From positions 1-58,657 of the forward strand of contig WGCY01000002.1 of assembly GCA_015493525.1 (NCBI GenBank): a DNA stretch of 58,657 nt, read 5' to 3'. The notes beneath the pieces were generated by a model, which was not told where the DNA came from, made no database searches, and saw nothing but the letters and a program-made list of their open reading frames with translations. This document shows, in pieces, positions 51,260 to 58,657 of this stretch. The position numbers and the translations under genes are program-made. Each line of letters opens with the position of its first letter. Position 1 is the stretch's first letter. This DNA comes from Bacteroidales bacterium. Its GTDB lineage: Bacteria > Bacteroidota > Bacteroidia > Bacteroidales > F082.

Positions 51260-54200
51260 GCTCTTTCTTCAGTTTTCTTTTCTTAATGATATAAAAGATG
51301 GCCGGGAAAATAGTCAGTTCCATAATCAGGCTGGTAAAGATACCGCCTGCCATGGGAGCGGCAATCCGTTTCATGACATCACTGCCTGCCCCGTGCCCTA
51401 TCAAAATAGGCAGCAGGCCGAAGAACAACACCAGTACCGTCATCATTTTGGGACGTATCCGCTTTACGGCTCCGTCAAAAATGGCTTCGCGCAGATCGTG
51501 GAAAGTCTTCATTTTTCCCTGTTTCCGCCAGTTTTCATAGGCAATGTCCAGATAAAGGAGCATGACCACACCGGTTTCTGCACTAATCCCCAGCAGGGCG
51601 ATAATCCCGACCCATACGGCCACACTCATGTGGAATCCGGCAAAGTAGAGGTACCAAATGGCACCCACCATGGAGAACGGCAAGGCCAGCAGGATAATCC
51701 CAGTTTTTACAAACGATTTGGTGTTGAAATACAACAACAGAATCACCAGCAGCAACGTAAGCGGTATGACCAGTGCCAGGGTTTTGGCAGCGCGCTGCAT
51801 GTATTCATACTGCCCGCTCCACACCAGCGAGTAGCCTTGTGGTAGTTTGATTTTTTCGTTGATGACCTTTTGGGCTTTTTCCACATACGAACCCACATCG
51901 GTATTTTCAATGTCGATATACACCCAGGCATTGGGCCGTGCATTTTCCGACTTAATCACCGGCGGGCCTTTTTTCACCACAATGGTGCCCAGCTGGCTCA
52001 ATGGGATGTTGCCGCCGTGCGGCAAAGGAACGAGTACCCGTTCCAGTGCCGGGATGTTTTCGCGGTAGTCGCGTTGATAACGCAGGTTCACCGGATAGCG
52101 TTCCAGCCCTTCTACGGTTTTGGTAATATTCATTCCGCCCACAGCCGACATAAACACATCCTGCACATCGCCCACCGTTAACCCGTAGCGGGCAATGGCA
52201 TCCCGGTCAATATCGAAGTCAACATAATTGCCGCCTTCGGCACGTTCGGCATACACCGAGCGGGTGCCGGGGATATCTTTTACCGCTTTTTCAATCTCTT
52301 TACCAAGGCGTTGTAACACTTTCAGGTCGGGACCGCCGATTTTAATACCCACCGGTGTCTTTATACCGGTCGAGAGCATGTCGATACGGGTTTTTATGGG
52401 CATGGTCCAGGCGTTGGTCAGCCCGGGGATTTTGATGGCCGCATCCAGCTTATCAATCAATTTCTGCACGGTCATCCCTTTGAGCCATTCACTCCGCGGC
52501 TTCAGCCGAATGGTGGTTTCAATCATGGAGAGCGGGGCCGGGTCGGTGGCTGTTTCGGCACGACCAATCTTGCCGAGGACCGATTCTACTTCCGGGAAAG
52601 TTTTAATAATCTTATCCGTTTGCTGCAACAACTCACGTGCTTTCGTAATAGAAATTCCCGGTAAGGTTGTCGGCATATACAAAAGGTCGCCTTCGTAAAG
52701 CGGCGGCATAAACTCAGAACCGAGCTTTTTGTACGGAAACCAGGTGGCACCTACAATAACGGCAGCCAATACTAGCACCAGCCATCTTTTTTTCATCACA
52801 AAGTCCACGATGGGATGATAGATGTACATGAGGAACCGGGTAATGGGATTGTCTTCTTCTTTTTTCATTTTCCCACGGATAAAGTAACCCATCAACACCG
52901 GGACAATGGTAATGGCCAGCACAGCTCCCACGGCCATGGAGTACGATTTGGTGTAAGCCAGCGGCTTAAACAGGCGGCCCTCCTGCTGTTCCAGGGCAAA
53001 TACCGGCAAAAACGAAACCACAATCACCAGCAGCGAGAAAAAGATGGACGGCCCCACCTCTTGGGAGGCCTGCATAATGACCGCCCAGTGCGGCTTTTGT
53101 TCATTTTTTGGTTTCAATTGATTTTGCAACACATGCGACTGGGTATTTTCCACCATAATAATGGCCGCATCCACCATGGCACCAATGGCAATGGCAATGC
53201 CGCCCAACGACATGATATTGGCATTGATCCCCTGCAGGTGCATAATAAGCAGGGCACCCAGCGCGGCTGTGGGCAGCGTAAAAATAGCCACCAGCGAGCT
53301 GCGGAAATGCAACAGGAAGATAAAAATGACAATGGAAACCACAATCATTTCCTCTATCAGTTTGTCATTCAAGTTGTCAATAGCACTGTCAATCAATCCG
53401 GAGCGGTCGTAAGCTGTAATAATCTGCACATCAGAAGGCAATGATTTCTTCAGCTCTTTTAATTTCTCCTTAGTCTTTTTAATCACATCCAGCCCGTTGG
53501 CACCGAAACGCTGGATGACAATGCCGCCTACCACTTCGCCTTCGCCGTTCCAGTCGGCCAGGCCGCGGCGCAGTTCAGGGCCTATATTAATGTTTGCCAC
53601 ATCTTTCAGATAGACAGGTGTTCCGGTGGCTTTGTTTACACCGATGGCAATCGTTTCGAGATCCTTTTTGTTTTTGATGTAGCCCAAACCGCGTACCATA
53701 AATTCGGTCTCGCCCATTTCGAGCAGACGACCGCCCACGTCGTTGTTGCTTCGCTGAATGGCCTTTTTTATCTTTTCAAGCGAAATGTTGTAGGATGCCA
53801 GTTTTATGGGATCGATATTTACCTGATACTGTTTTACATAGCCTCCCAGGCTGGCCACTTCCGACACACCGGGAACAGCGGTCAGTTCGTAACGCAGAAA
53901 CCAATCCTGAATGGAGCGCAGTTCGGCCAGGCTGCGTGTTTTCGATTTCAGCACATACTCGTAAACCCAGCCCAGTCCGGTGGCATCGGGTCCCAGTTCG
54001 GGCGAAACCCCTTTGGGCAACTGGCTCTGCATGGAGCTGAGGTATTCGAGCACCCGGCTCCGGGCCCAGTAAAGGTCGGTTCCATCTTCAAAAATGATGT
54101 AAACCATAGAGAAGCCGAAGAAAGAATATCCACGCACATCGATGGCTCCCGGAACAGAGAGCATCTTGGTAGTGAGCGGATACGTTACCTGATCTTCCAC

Positions 54201-54410
54201 AATCTGCGGCCCTTGTCCGGGATATTTTGTAAAAATGATTACCTGGACATCGCTCAGGTCGGGAATGGCATCGACGGCAGTATTCTTGACAGCCCATACA
54301 CCGGCAGCGATAAAGGCCACCGTCATAATAATGACCAAAATTTTGTTGTTAAGCGACCATTCTATCACCTTGGCGATAAAACCGTCTTTTGTATTTTCTG
54401 TAGGTACCAT
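51225..54410 (-). CDS. cusA: CusA/CzcA-family RND metal efflux pump
   Basis: The inner-membrane pump of a tripartite system, 1061 aa, with about 12 membrane helices and two large periplasmic loops. The proton-relay Asp in helix 4 is in AMVDAAIIMVENTQ. Methionines typical of Cu+/Ag+ members occur in LYMPTTLPGIS, PLSMIETTI and TNAWTMPIKTRIDML. The N-terminus (VIEWSLNNKILVIIM) and the conserved YPGQGPQIVEDQVTYPL are also characteristic. It exports Cu+ and perhaps Ag+ with CusB and TolC-type CusC. It starts 174 bp after cusB, and its stop codon lies at the junction with the P-II remnant. Confidence 0.94.
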   Translation of the reverse strand: MVPTENTKDGFIAKVIEWSLNNKILVIIMTVAFIAAGVWAVKNTAVDAIPDLSDVQVIIFTKYPGQGPQIVEDQVTYPLTTKMLSVPGAIDVRGYSFFGFSMVYIIFEDGTDLYWARSRVLEYLSSMQSQLPKGVSPELGPDATGLGWVYEYVLKSKTRSLAELRSIQDWFLRYELTAVPGVSEVASLGGYVKQYQVNIDPIKLASYNISLEKIKKAIQRSNNDVGGRLLEMGETEFMVRGLGYIKNKKDLETIAIGVNKATGTPVYLKDVANINIGPELRRGLADWNGEGEVVGGIVIQRFGANGLDVIKKTKEKLKELKKSLPSDVQIITAYDRSGLIDSAIDNLNDKLIEEMIVVSIVIFIFLLHFRSSLVAIFTLPTAALGALLIMHLQGINANIMSLGGIAIAIGAMVDAAIIMVENTQSHVLQNQLKPKNEQKPHWAVIMQASQEVGPSIFFSLLVIVVSFLPVFALEQQEGRLFKPLAYTKSYSMAVGAVLAITIVPVLMGYFIRGKMKKEEDNPITRFLMYIYHPIVDFVMKKRWLVLVLAAVIVGATWFPYKKLGSEFMPPLYEGDLLYMPTTLPGISITKARELLQQTDKIIKTFPEVESVLGKIGRAETATDPAPLSMIETTIRLKPRSEWLKGMTVQKLIDKLDAAIKIPGLTNAWTMPIKTRIDMLSTGIKTPVGIKIGGPDLKVLQRLGKEIEKAVKDIPGTRSVYAERAEGGNYVDFDIDRDAIARYGLTVGDVQDVFMSAVGGMNITKTVEGLERYPVNLRYQRDYRENIPALERVLVPLPHGGNIPLSQLGTIVVKKGPPVIKSENARPNAWVYIDIENTDVGSYVEKAQKVINEKIKLPQGYSLVWSGQYEYMQRAAKTLALVIPLTLLLVILLLYFNTKSFVKTGIILLALPFSMVGAIWYLYFAGFHMSVAVWVGIIALLGISAETGVVMLLYLDIAYENWRKQGKMKTFHDLREAIFDGAVKRIRPKMMTVLVLFFGLLPILIGHGAGSDVMKRIAAPMAGGIFTSLIMELTIFPAIFYIIKKRKLKKEHALLEEETQTG

Positions 54411-54584
54411 GACTTTTTGTTTATTTCAATTGGTAATTAGGTAACGGGCAAATTATTATTAGTTCAATTTTTCAGTAAAGCCTTAAAGAAACAGACAATA
54501 AATAGCTTTCTGTAAACCCACCCCCTCACCCCTCCAGGGAGGAAATAAAGGAATTTATTGTCTGGTTTTTAACTTTCATCTGGT

Positions 54585-56138
54585 TTACTTATAAGAGAAT
54601 CCATGCTCTTTCAGGTTTTTTTCTACCTGTGCAATGGACATCTCACGCAGTTTCATACCGCAAATCGGGCATGTACCGGGTTTGTCCGAAATCACATTCC
54701 AGTCCATCACATCCTGATACAACTTTCCGTCGCTGTTTTTGTCAATCGCTTTTACGTCAATTGCTCCTGTACGAATAAGTTCTGATGTCTTTTTCTTTTC
54801 GGCTTTCACCTTCAGTGTTTTCTTGTCCTCCTTTTTCATATTTTTCATCTCTTCATCGGTCATTTTCTTTGTGGTATCTGCTTCGGTAAAACCGCTGAGG
54901 GCAGCCCGCAGGTTCGATTCGGAGTCGATGAGGAACTGGGCGGAGGTTACGATTTTAGTCCCGGCCTGCAAACCGCTTAGCACCTGATAATAGCCGTTGG
55001 AATAGGCTCCCAGCTCAATTTGTGCCGGTTTAAATTTTCCTTTGCCCAGGGCAATAATGACCGTATTCTGGCGTCCGCTGCGCAGAATGGCCTGCTCGGG
55101 AACCAAAGGATATTCTCCCAGGTTATTGCCTTTGATATCTACTGAAGCAAACATACCGGGCTTTAACTCCCCTTTGGGGTTGGGAAGGTCTATCCGAACT
55201 TTTATAGTACGGGTTTTGGTATCCAGAACAGGGTAAATGAAAGATATTTTCCCGTTGTAGGCTTTTCCGGGAAGATAGTCGAAAGTAACTTTGGCTTTGT
55301 CGCCCAGCGAAATTTTTGGCAATTCATATTCGTACACATCGGCCAATATCCACAGGTTGCGCAGGTCAGCAATTTTCAACAAGGGTGTACCGCGGCTGAT
55401 TTTCGCCCCTTCGTCCACTCCTTTGTACAACACCGTACCATCAAAAGGAGCTGTCAGCAGAATGTATTTGCGTACCTTCCTGGTTGTTTTCAGCCGTTGT
55501 ATTTCGGCATTCGACACATCCAGCAATTCCAGTTTGCGTACGGCATTCCGGATGAGGTTGGTTTTGGCACCGGTTGCCTTCATGGCATTGTCGTAAGCCA
55601 GGGCCGTGAGGTATTCTTCCTGTGCGGCCACCAGTTCGGGCGAATAGATTTTAATCAGCTTATCGCCTTTACGGACTTTTTGTCCTGTGTAGTTGATGTA
55701 CAGCTTTTCAATCCAGCCACCGATTTTGGTGGTAGCCACATACTCTTTCTGTTCATCCGGCTGCAGGATGCCGTTGGTAAAGACCTCCGCATTCAGCGTT
55801 CCTTTTTTTACCGTGGCGATTTTGACGTTCATATCCTGCTGAACGACAGGATTAATGGAGACCACGCCGCTTTCGCCGGACGCATCAGCATATACAGGAA
55901 CCAGGTCCATGCCCATATTCGATTTTCCCGGGTGGTTATAGATCTCTTTGGGGTTCATGGGAGCACGCCAGTACAACACTTTGCGTTTTTGTTTTGTTTC
56001 GGTTTGTTTTCCGGTATCGTTGCCTGCGCTGCCCGTTTGGGTTTTCAAAGCCTCTTTCGCATAAAAATAGTATCCGCCGCCGCCTAGGACAGCCCCGATA
56101 ACGATTAAAATGGTGTAAATAAAAATTTTCTTATTCAT
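54585..56138 (-). CDS. cusB: CusB-type RND periplasmic adaptor with two metal-binding modules
   Basis: A membrane-fusion protein of 517 aa with an N-terminal anchor (residues 4-25). A first heavy-metal-binding module (about 54-85, LYWRAPMNPKEIYNHPGKSN, then MGMDLVPVYAD) precedes the barrel-sandwich, helical hairpin and beta-barrel domains typical of CusB. The last 60 residues hold a second module with GTCPICGMKLREMS, similar to those in copA. It delivers Cu+ to cusA and contacts the outer-membrane channel. It starts 23 bp after cusC. The 174-bp gap to cusA contains nothing I can identify. Confidence 0.92.
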   Translation of the reverse strand: MNKKIFIYTILIVIGAVLGGGGYYFYAKEALKTQTGSAGNDTGKQTETKQKRKVLYWRAPMNPKEIYNHPGKSNMGMDLVPVYADASGESGVVSINPVVQQDMNVKIATVKKGTLNAEVFTNGILQPDEQKEYVATTKIGGWIEKLYINYTGQKVRKGDKLIKIYSPELVAAQEEYLTALAYDNAMKATGAKTNLIRNAVRKLELLDVSNAEIQRLKTTRKVRKYILLTAPFDGTVLYKGVDEGAKISRGTPLLKIADLRNLWILADVYEYELPKISLGDKAKVTFDYLPGKAYNGKISFIYPVLDTKTRTIKVRIDLPNPKGELKPGMFASVDIKGNNLGEYPLVPEQAILRSGRQNTVIIALGKGKFKPAQIELGAYSNGYYQVLSGLQAGTKIVTSAQFLIDSESNLRAALSGFTEADTTKKMTDEEMKNMKKEDKKTLKVKAEKKKTSELIRTGAIDVKAIDKNSDGKLYQDVMDWNVISDKPGTCPICGMKLREMSIAQVEKNLKEHGFSYK

Positions 56139-56161
56139 GATTCTGTTCTTTATGTTTTCGA

Positions 56162-57448
56162 TTAATAAGCCAATGGTGTTCCGGTTAAATATTCAAGCTG
56201 TGCCATTTGAATGGAAAAACCGGTGCGCAGCTTGGCCAGCCCGGTTTTTATTTTCAAAATATCATCTTCTGCCTTCATCACGTTTACGAAGTCTATTTTG
56301 TTTACCTGATAATCGGCAATAGCAGCCTGATAAGCCTGATAAGCCTGTGGAAGCATGGTTTTCTCCAACAGCTTTTCGCGAACCCGGAGTTCGTTTATCT
56401 TCGCGTTAATTTTTCCAAACGACTGTTGCAATACCTGCAAAGAGGAATGGAACTGCTGCCCGTAATAGTCTTGCAGGTAACGCGATTTGTTCACCTGCGC
56501 TTTTATGTTTCCGCCATAACCCAACGGGATGGTAACACCCACCACGAGGCCAAGGAAATCAGGGTAATTGACACCAGAGGTTTTGTTGTAACTACGCAGC
56601 GTGTACTGCATTCCCACTTTAAAGTTGGGATAGTATTTCTTTTCTATTTCATCCTGCTGCAACACGGCTTTGTCCTGGTAAAGTTTTATTCCTTTCAACA
56701 GCGGGCGGTTGCGGGCGGCCCATTTAAGCAGGCTGTCTGTTACGAAAACCGTTTGTGTTATGGGATGAATTTCAGGTGTAGTAACGGGTACCTTATCGTT
56801 GCGCAGCAAAAAAGCATTGATCTGCGCCTGCATCGATTGGGCTTCCCCTGTGAGGGCTTCAATTTTATCTTTTACGCGGGTTATCTGCACTTCCACCTGA
56901 ACCACATTTTCCAGGCTGGCCGATCCCACCTCAAATTTTCGTTTGGCAACGAGTGAAATTTGTTTCAGCAAATCCACACTCTCCTTTGCCAACGCTATCT
57001 CCCGGCGTTTTTCCTGAAGTGTATAATAAAGGATGGCCATTTTTTGTGCAATCTGATTTTTCATGTCGGCAACTTCCTGCTTCACAATCAGGGTGTCCAT
57101 GGCTTTCACATCCGCTTTGGCTTTCAAAGAACCGGGAAACGGTATGGTCTGTGTCAAATTCAGCGCGACACCGGTCATGGCTTCCTGCCGAAATGAAAAG
57201 GTATTAACCGGAAGATTGAGCAGCCCAACGGAAAAAACCGGATCAGGAAGATTCGTCCCGATGGGAATATTCTCGCGGGCCATGTTCAATTTTGCCTCCA
57301 GGGTTTTGATTTTGGGATTGACCACTACCGCCTGTTTTACCAACTCCTTTAACACGCCGCTGTTTTGGGCGGTCAGGAAGCTTCCGGAAAACAGGACCAC
57401 TGCCAGGGCCAGGAACCATTTCTTTGTTTTTGTCATGTGTATTTTCAT
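56162..57448 (-). CDS. cusC: TolC-family outer-membrane channel CusC
   Basis: An outer-membrane efflux protein. The start is at the ATG at 57448 or at 57436 (MTKTKKWFLALAVV), both of which leave a signal peptide ending near SFLTAQ. The mature part has two repeats of long helices with heptad patterns (VVNPKIKTLEAKLNMAREN, KQISLVAKRKFEVGSASLEN, IADYQVNKIDFVNVMKAEDD), typical of TolC. The length is about 428 aa. It is the first gene of cusCBA and has the copper-type operator upstream. The longer frame to 57481 starts within the promoter. Confidence 0.92.
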   Translation of the reverse strand: MKIHMTKTKKWFLALAVVLFSGSFLTAQNSGVLKELVKQAVVVNPKIKTLEAKLNMARENIPIGTNLPDPVFSVGLLNLPVNTFSFRQEAMTGVALNLTQTIPFPGSLKAKADVKAMDTLIVKQEVADMKNQIAQKMAILYYTLQEKRREIALAKESVDLLKQISLVAKRKFEVGSASLENVVQVEVQITRVKDKIEALTGEAQSMQAQINAFLLRNDKVPVTTPEIHPITQTVFVTDSLLKWAARNRPLLKGIKLYQDKAVLQQDEIEKKYYPNFKVGMQYTLRSYNKTSGVNYPDFLGLVVGVTIPLGYGGNIKAQVNKSRYLQDYYGQQFHSSLQVLQQSFGKINAKINELRVREKLLEKTMLPQAYQAYQAAIADYQVNKIDFVNVMKAEDDILKIKTGLAKLRTGFSIQMAQLEYLTGTPLAY

Positions 57449-57465
57449 CTCTTCTGCATTTTGAG

Positions 57466-57524
57466 GCAAAAGTAGATGCACACCGCCGGATGGGTTTTAC
57501 ACAATTTCGTGAAAGAGTTACAGG
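57466..57524 (-). promoter_or_regulatory. copper-region operator and promoter, cusCBA
   Basis: On the minus strand, half-sites TGTAAC and TGTAAA 21 bp apart (57495-57524), separated by TCTTTCACGAAATTG. The proximal one ends 21 bp before the -7 element TACTTTTGC (57466-57474). A -33 element is absent. Confidence 0.75.
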
Positions 57525-57619
57525 ATTTTTGGAGGGGTACCAAAACCACTTTTACCACAATGGGACACAAAGGAATTCCCAAAGCTGCACAAAGTTTATG
57601 AGACTATCTCTATTGCTGA

Positions 57620-57906
57620 TCGGGATTTGTAATCCCGACCTTATGGAAGGCCTCCGGATTGCCCGCCTGAACAAACTCTCCGAAAAGCCCGGCAAACCCG
57701 ATAATCTCGTCCGCGTTTGCAACGTGGACGTATCTTGTTCAGCATTTGTAATGCCCTTGGATAAAAATCTTATACAATAAACCGATAATCTCCGTTTTGC
57801 CTTATCAGTTTATCTTCACAAAAAAATACGTAAAAGCCATCCGCGTTACAAACGCGGACGAGGGCAGGGTTGTATAATCAAACCCTCAGGGTTGCAAATT
57901 CTGAGG
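57620..57906. repeat. cluster of five REP-like palindromes with a TTTGYAA core
   Basis: This gene-free region (57525-57926) contains palindromes at 57620-57638 (TCGGGATT-TGT-AATCCCGA), 57708-57730 (CGTCCGCGTT-TGC-AACGTGGACG), 57742-57754 (GCATT-TGT-AATGC), 57840-57858 (TCCGCGTT-ACA-AACGCGGA) and 57884-57906 (CCTCAGGGTT-GCA-AATTCTGAGG). Arm sequences differ, but TT-NNN-AA with TGT, TGC or a complement is constant at the centre. Covariation of arms with a fixed core is typical of REP-type elements. Confidence 0.75.
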
Positions 57907-57926
57907 AGCGGCACCAAAATCGATAT

Positions 57927-58657
57927 TTATTTTTTCGCAGTCTTTATCCCCTTGAAAATCTCAAAGTTTCCCCATCCGCTCTTCTGCAAAAAGTACATGA
58001 GCGAGGTTTTCAGCACTCCCAACCCGTAAACAGCACTGCGGCTCAGGTTAATGGAAGAGGCCTCTTCAAAATATTTAGTCGGGCAGGTAATTTCGGCAAT
58101 TTCCCATCCGGCATAAAAAATCTGGGCCAGCATTTGGTTGTCGAACACAAAATCGTCCGAACATTTCTCGTAGGGAATGCTGTGAAGCACACGCGCCGAA
58201 AAAGCACGGTAACCGGTGTGGTATTCGGAGAGCTTCTGGTTCATCACAATATTCTGGAAAAGGGTCAGCACCCGGTTCGATACGTATTTGTACCAGGGCA
58301 TTCCGCCTTTCAGCGCTCCTTTGCCCAGAATACGCGAGCCGATCACCACATCGTAAACCCCGTTGGCTATCAGGTAACACATGGAATGAATCAGTTTGGG
58401 CGTGTACTGGTAATCGGGGTGTAACATCACCACAATATCGGCCTGCAGAGCCAGGGCTTTGTTGTAGCATGACTTCTGATTACCTCAGTAGCCTTTGTTC
58501 TCCTCATGTTTTATAACATGACGTACGCCCAGTTTTTTTGCTACCTGAAGAGTTTCATCGCTGCTGTGGTCATCGACCAGAATGACTTCATCCACCACAT
58601 CGAAAGGGATTTCGCGGTAGGTTTGCTCCAGTGTAGCCGCTGCATTGTAGGCCGGCA
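57927..58657 (-). pseudogene. glycosyltransferase family 2 gene with in-frame TGA, 5' end outside the window
   Basis: Reading on the minus strand from the right edge, the frame gives [20 protein letters not shown], the nucleotide-binding [21 protein letters not shown] and then a TGA (58485-58487). In the same frame it resumes with GNQKSCYNKALALQADIVVM, HPDYQY (DxD-like region), IGSRILGKGALKGG and HTGYRAFSARVL. Related enzymes have Gly where the TGA stands, so it looks like a GGA to TGA change. The downstream part can be read from a GTG at 58433 as 168 aa, but this lacks the nucleotide-binding half. The family makes polyprenyl-phosphate sugars or similar. It could be a sequencing error rather than a true pseudogene. 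Confidence 0.7.

Noticed and set aside
57424-57780. Plus-strand frame of about 118 codons beyond cusC
   Set aside because: It runs through the cusC promoter, the operator and three REP-like palindromes, and the peptide shows no domain.
58485-58487. TGA recoded as glycine, as in some candidate phyla
   Set aside because: Gene content is plainly Bacteroidota, and TGA works as the normal stop in other genes here, for example cusA and the aldehyde dehydrogenase.

Overview
The window comes from a member of the Bacteroidota, most likely the class Bacteroidia. Three things point there. At least a dozen transcription units start from the phylum's TAnnTTTG -7 element and lack a Shine-Dalgarno sequence. 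Several secreted proteins end in type IX secretion (T9SS) sorting domains and a PorT homologue is present. The gene set includes TamL, a Rho with a long charged insertion, a menaquinone methyltransferase and DUF4251 proteins. Nothing looks like a prophage, an integrase island or a CRISPR locus.

Layout. Positions 1-12.5 kb hold housekeeping and envelope genes: rho; a minus-strand cluster (DUF2520, kdsC, ubiA-like, maf, surE, small membrane protein, lpxB) interrupted by two back-to-back tandem repeat arrays; and a plus-strand operon (aminotransferase, heptose-7-P kinase, ubiE, porT, unknown gene). From 12.5 to 24 kb are tRNA-Glu, a T9SS-sorted subtilase with an M1 peptidase, rex with an outer-membrane barrel, rsfS-ftsH-LUD, two DUF4251 paralogues and rlmD. 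From 24.2 to 25.1 kb, three copies of a 146-bp quasi-palindrome lie around a small GIY-YIG nuclease gene. From 25.2 to 38 kb are a succinate-semialdehyde-type dehydrogenase, mgtE, a cation diffusion facilitator, trmD, an orphan trpB, a patatin, a RecD-like helicase with tamL, and a TPR/HTH regulator. From 38.2 to 45 kb are an M4 protease and another T9SS-sorted protein, then a compact locus with a second GIY-YIG gene, tRNA-Val and two tRNA-derived fragments, then an unknown lipoprotein.

From 45.1 to 57.5 kb is a copper-handling region entirely on the minus strand: cusC-cusB-cusA efflux, a truncated P-II-like remnant, a multicopper oxidase, a DUF302 protein, a SHOCT protein and a Cu+ P-type ATPase with three tandem metal-binding modules. 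Four promoters in this region carry the same operator-like motif, a direct repeat of TGTAAC-like half-sites with a 21-bp period. In all four it lies exactly 21 bp upstream of the -7 element. This suggests one copper-responsive activator, not encoded here, that coordinates the set. The window ends in a family 2 glycosyltransferase gene carrying an in-frame TGA.

The most unusual items are the shared copper operator, the two GIY-YIG genes that each sit among structured repeats (one set palindromic, the other derived from tRNA-Val), the 11-bp plus 8-bp tandem arrays, REP-like palindromes with a TTTGYAA core, and the decayed P-II gene at the end of cusA.
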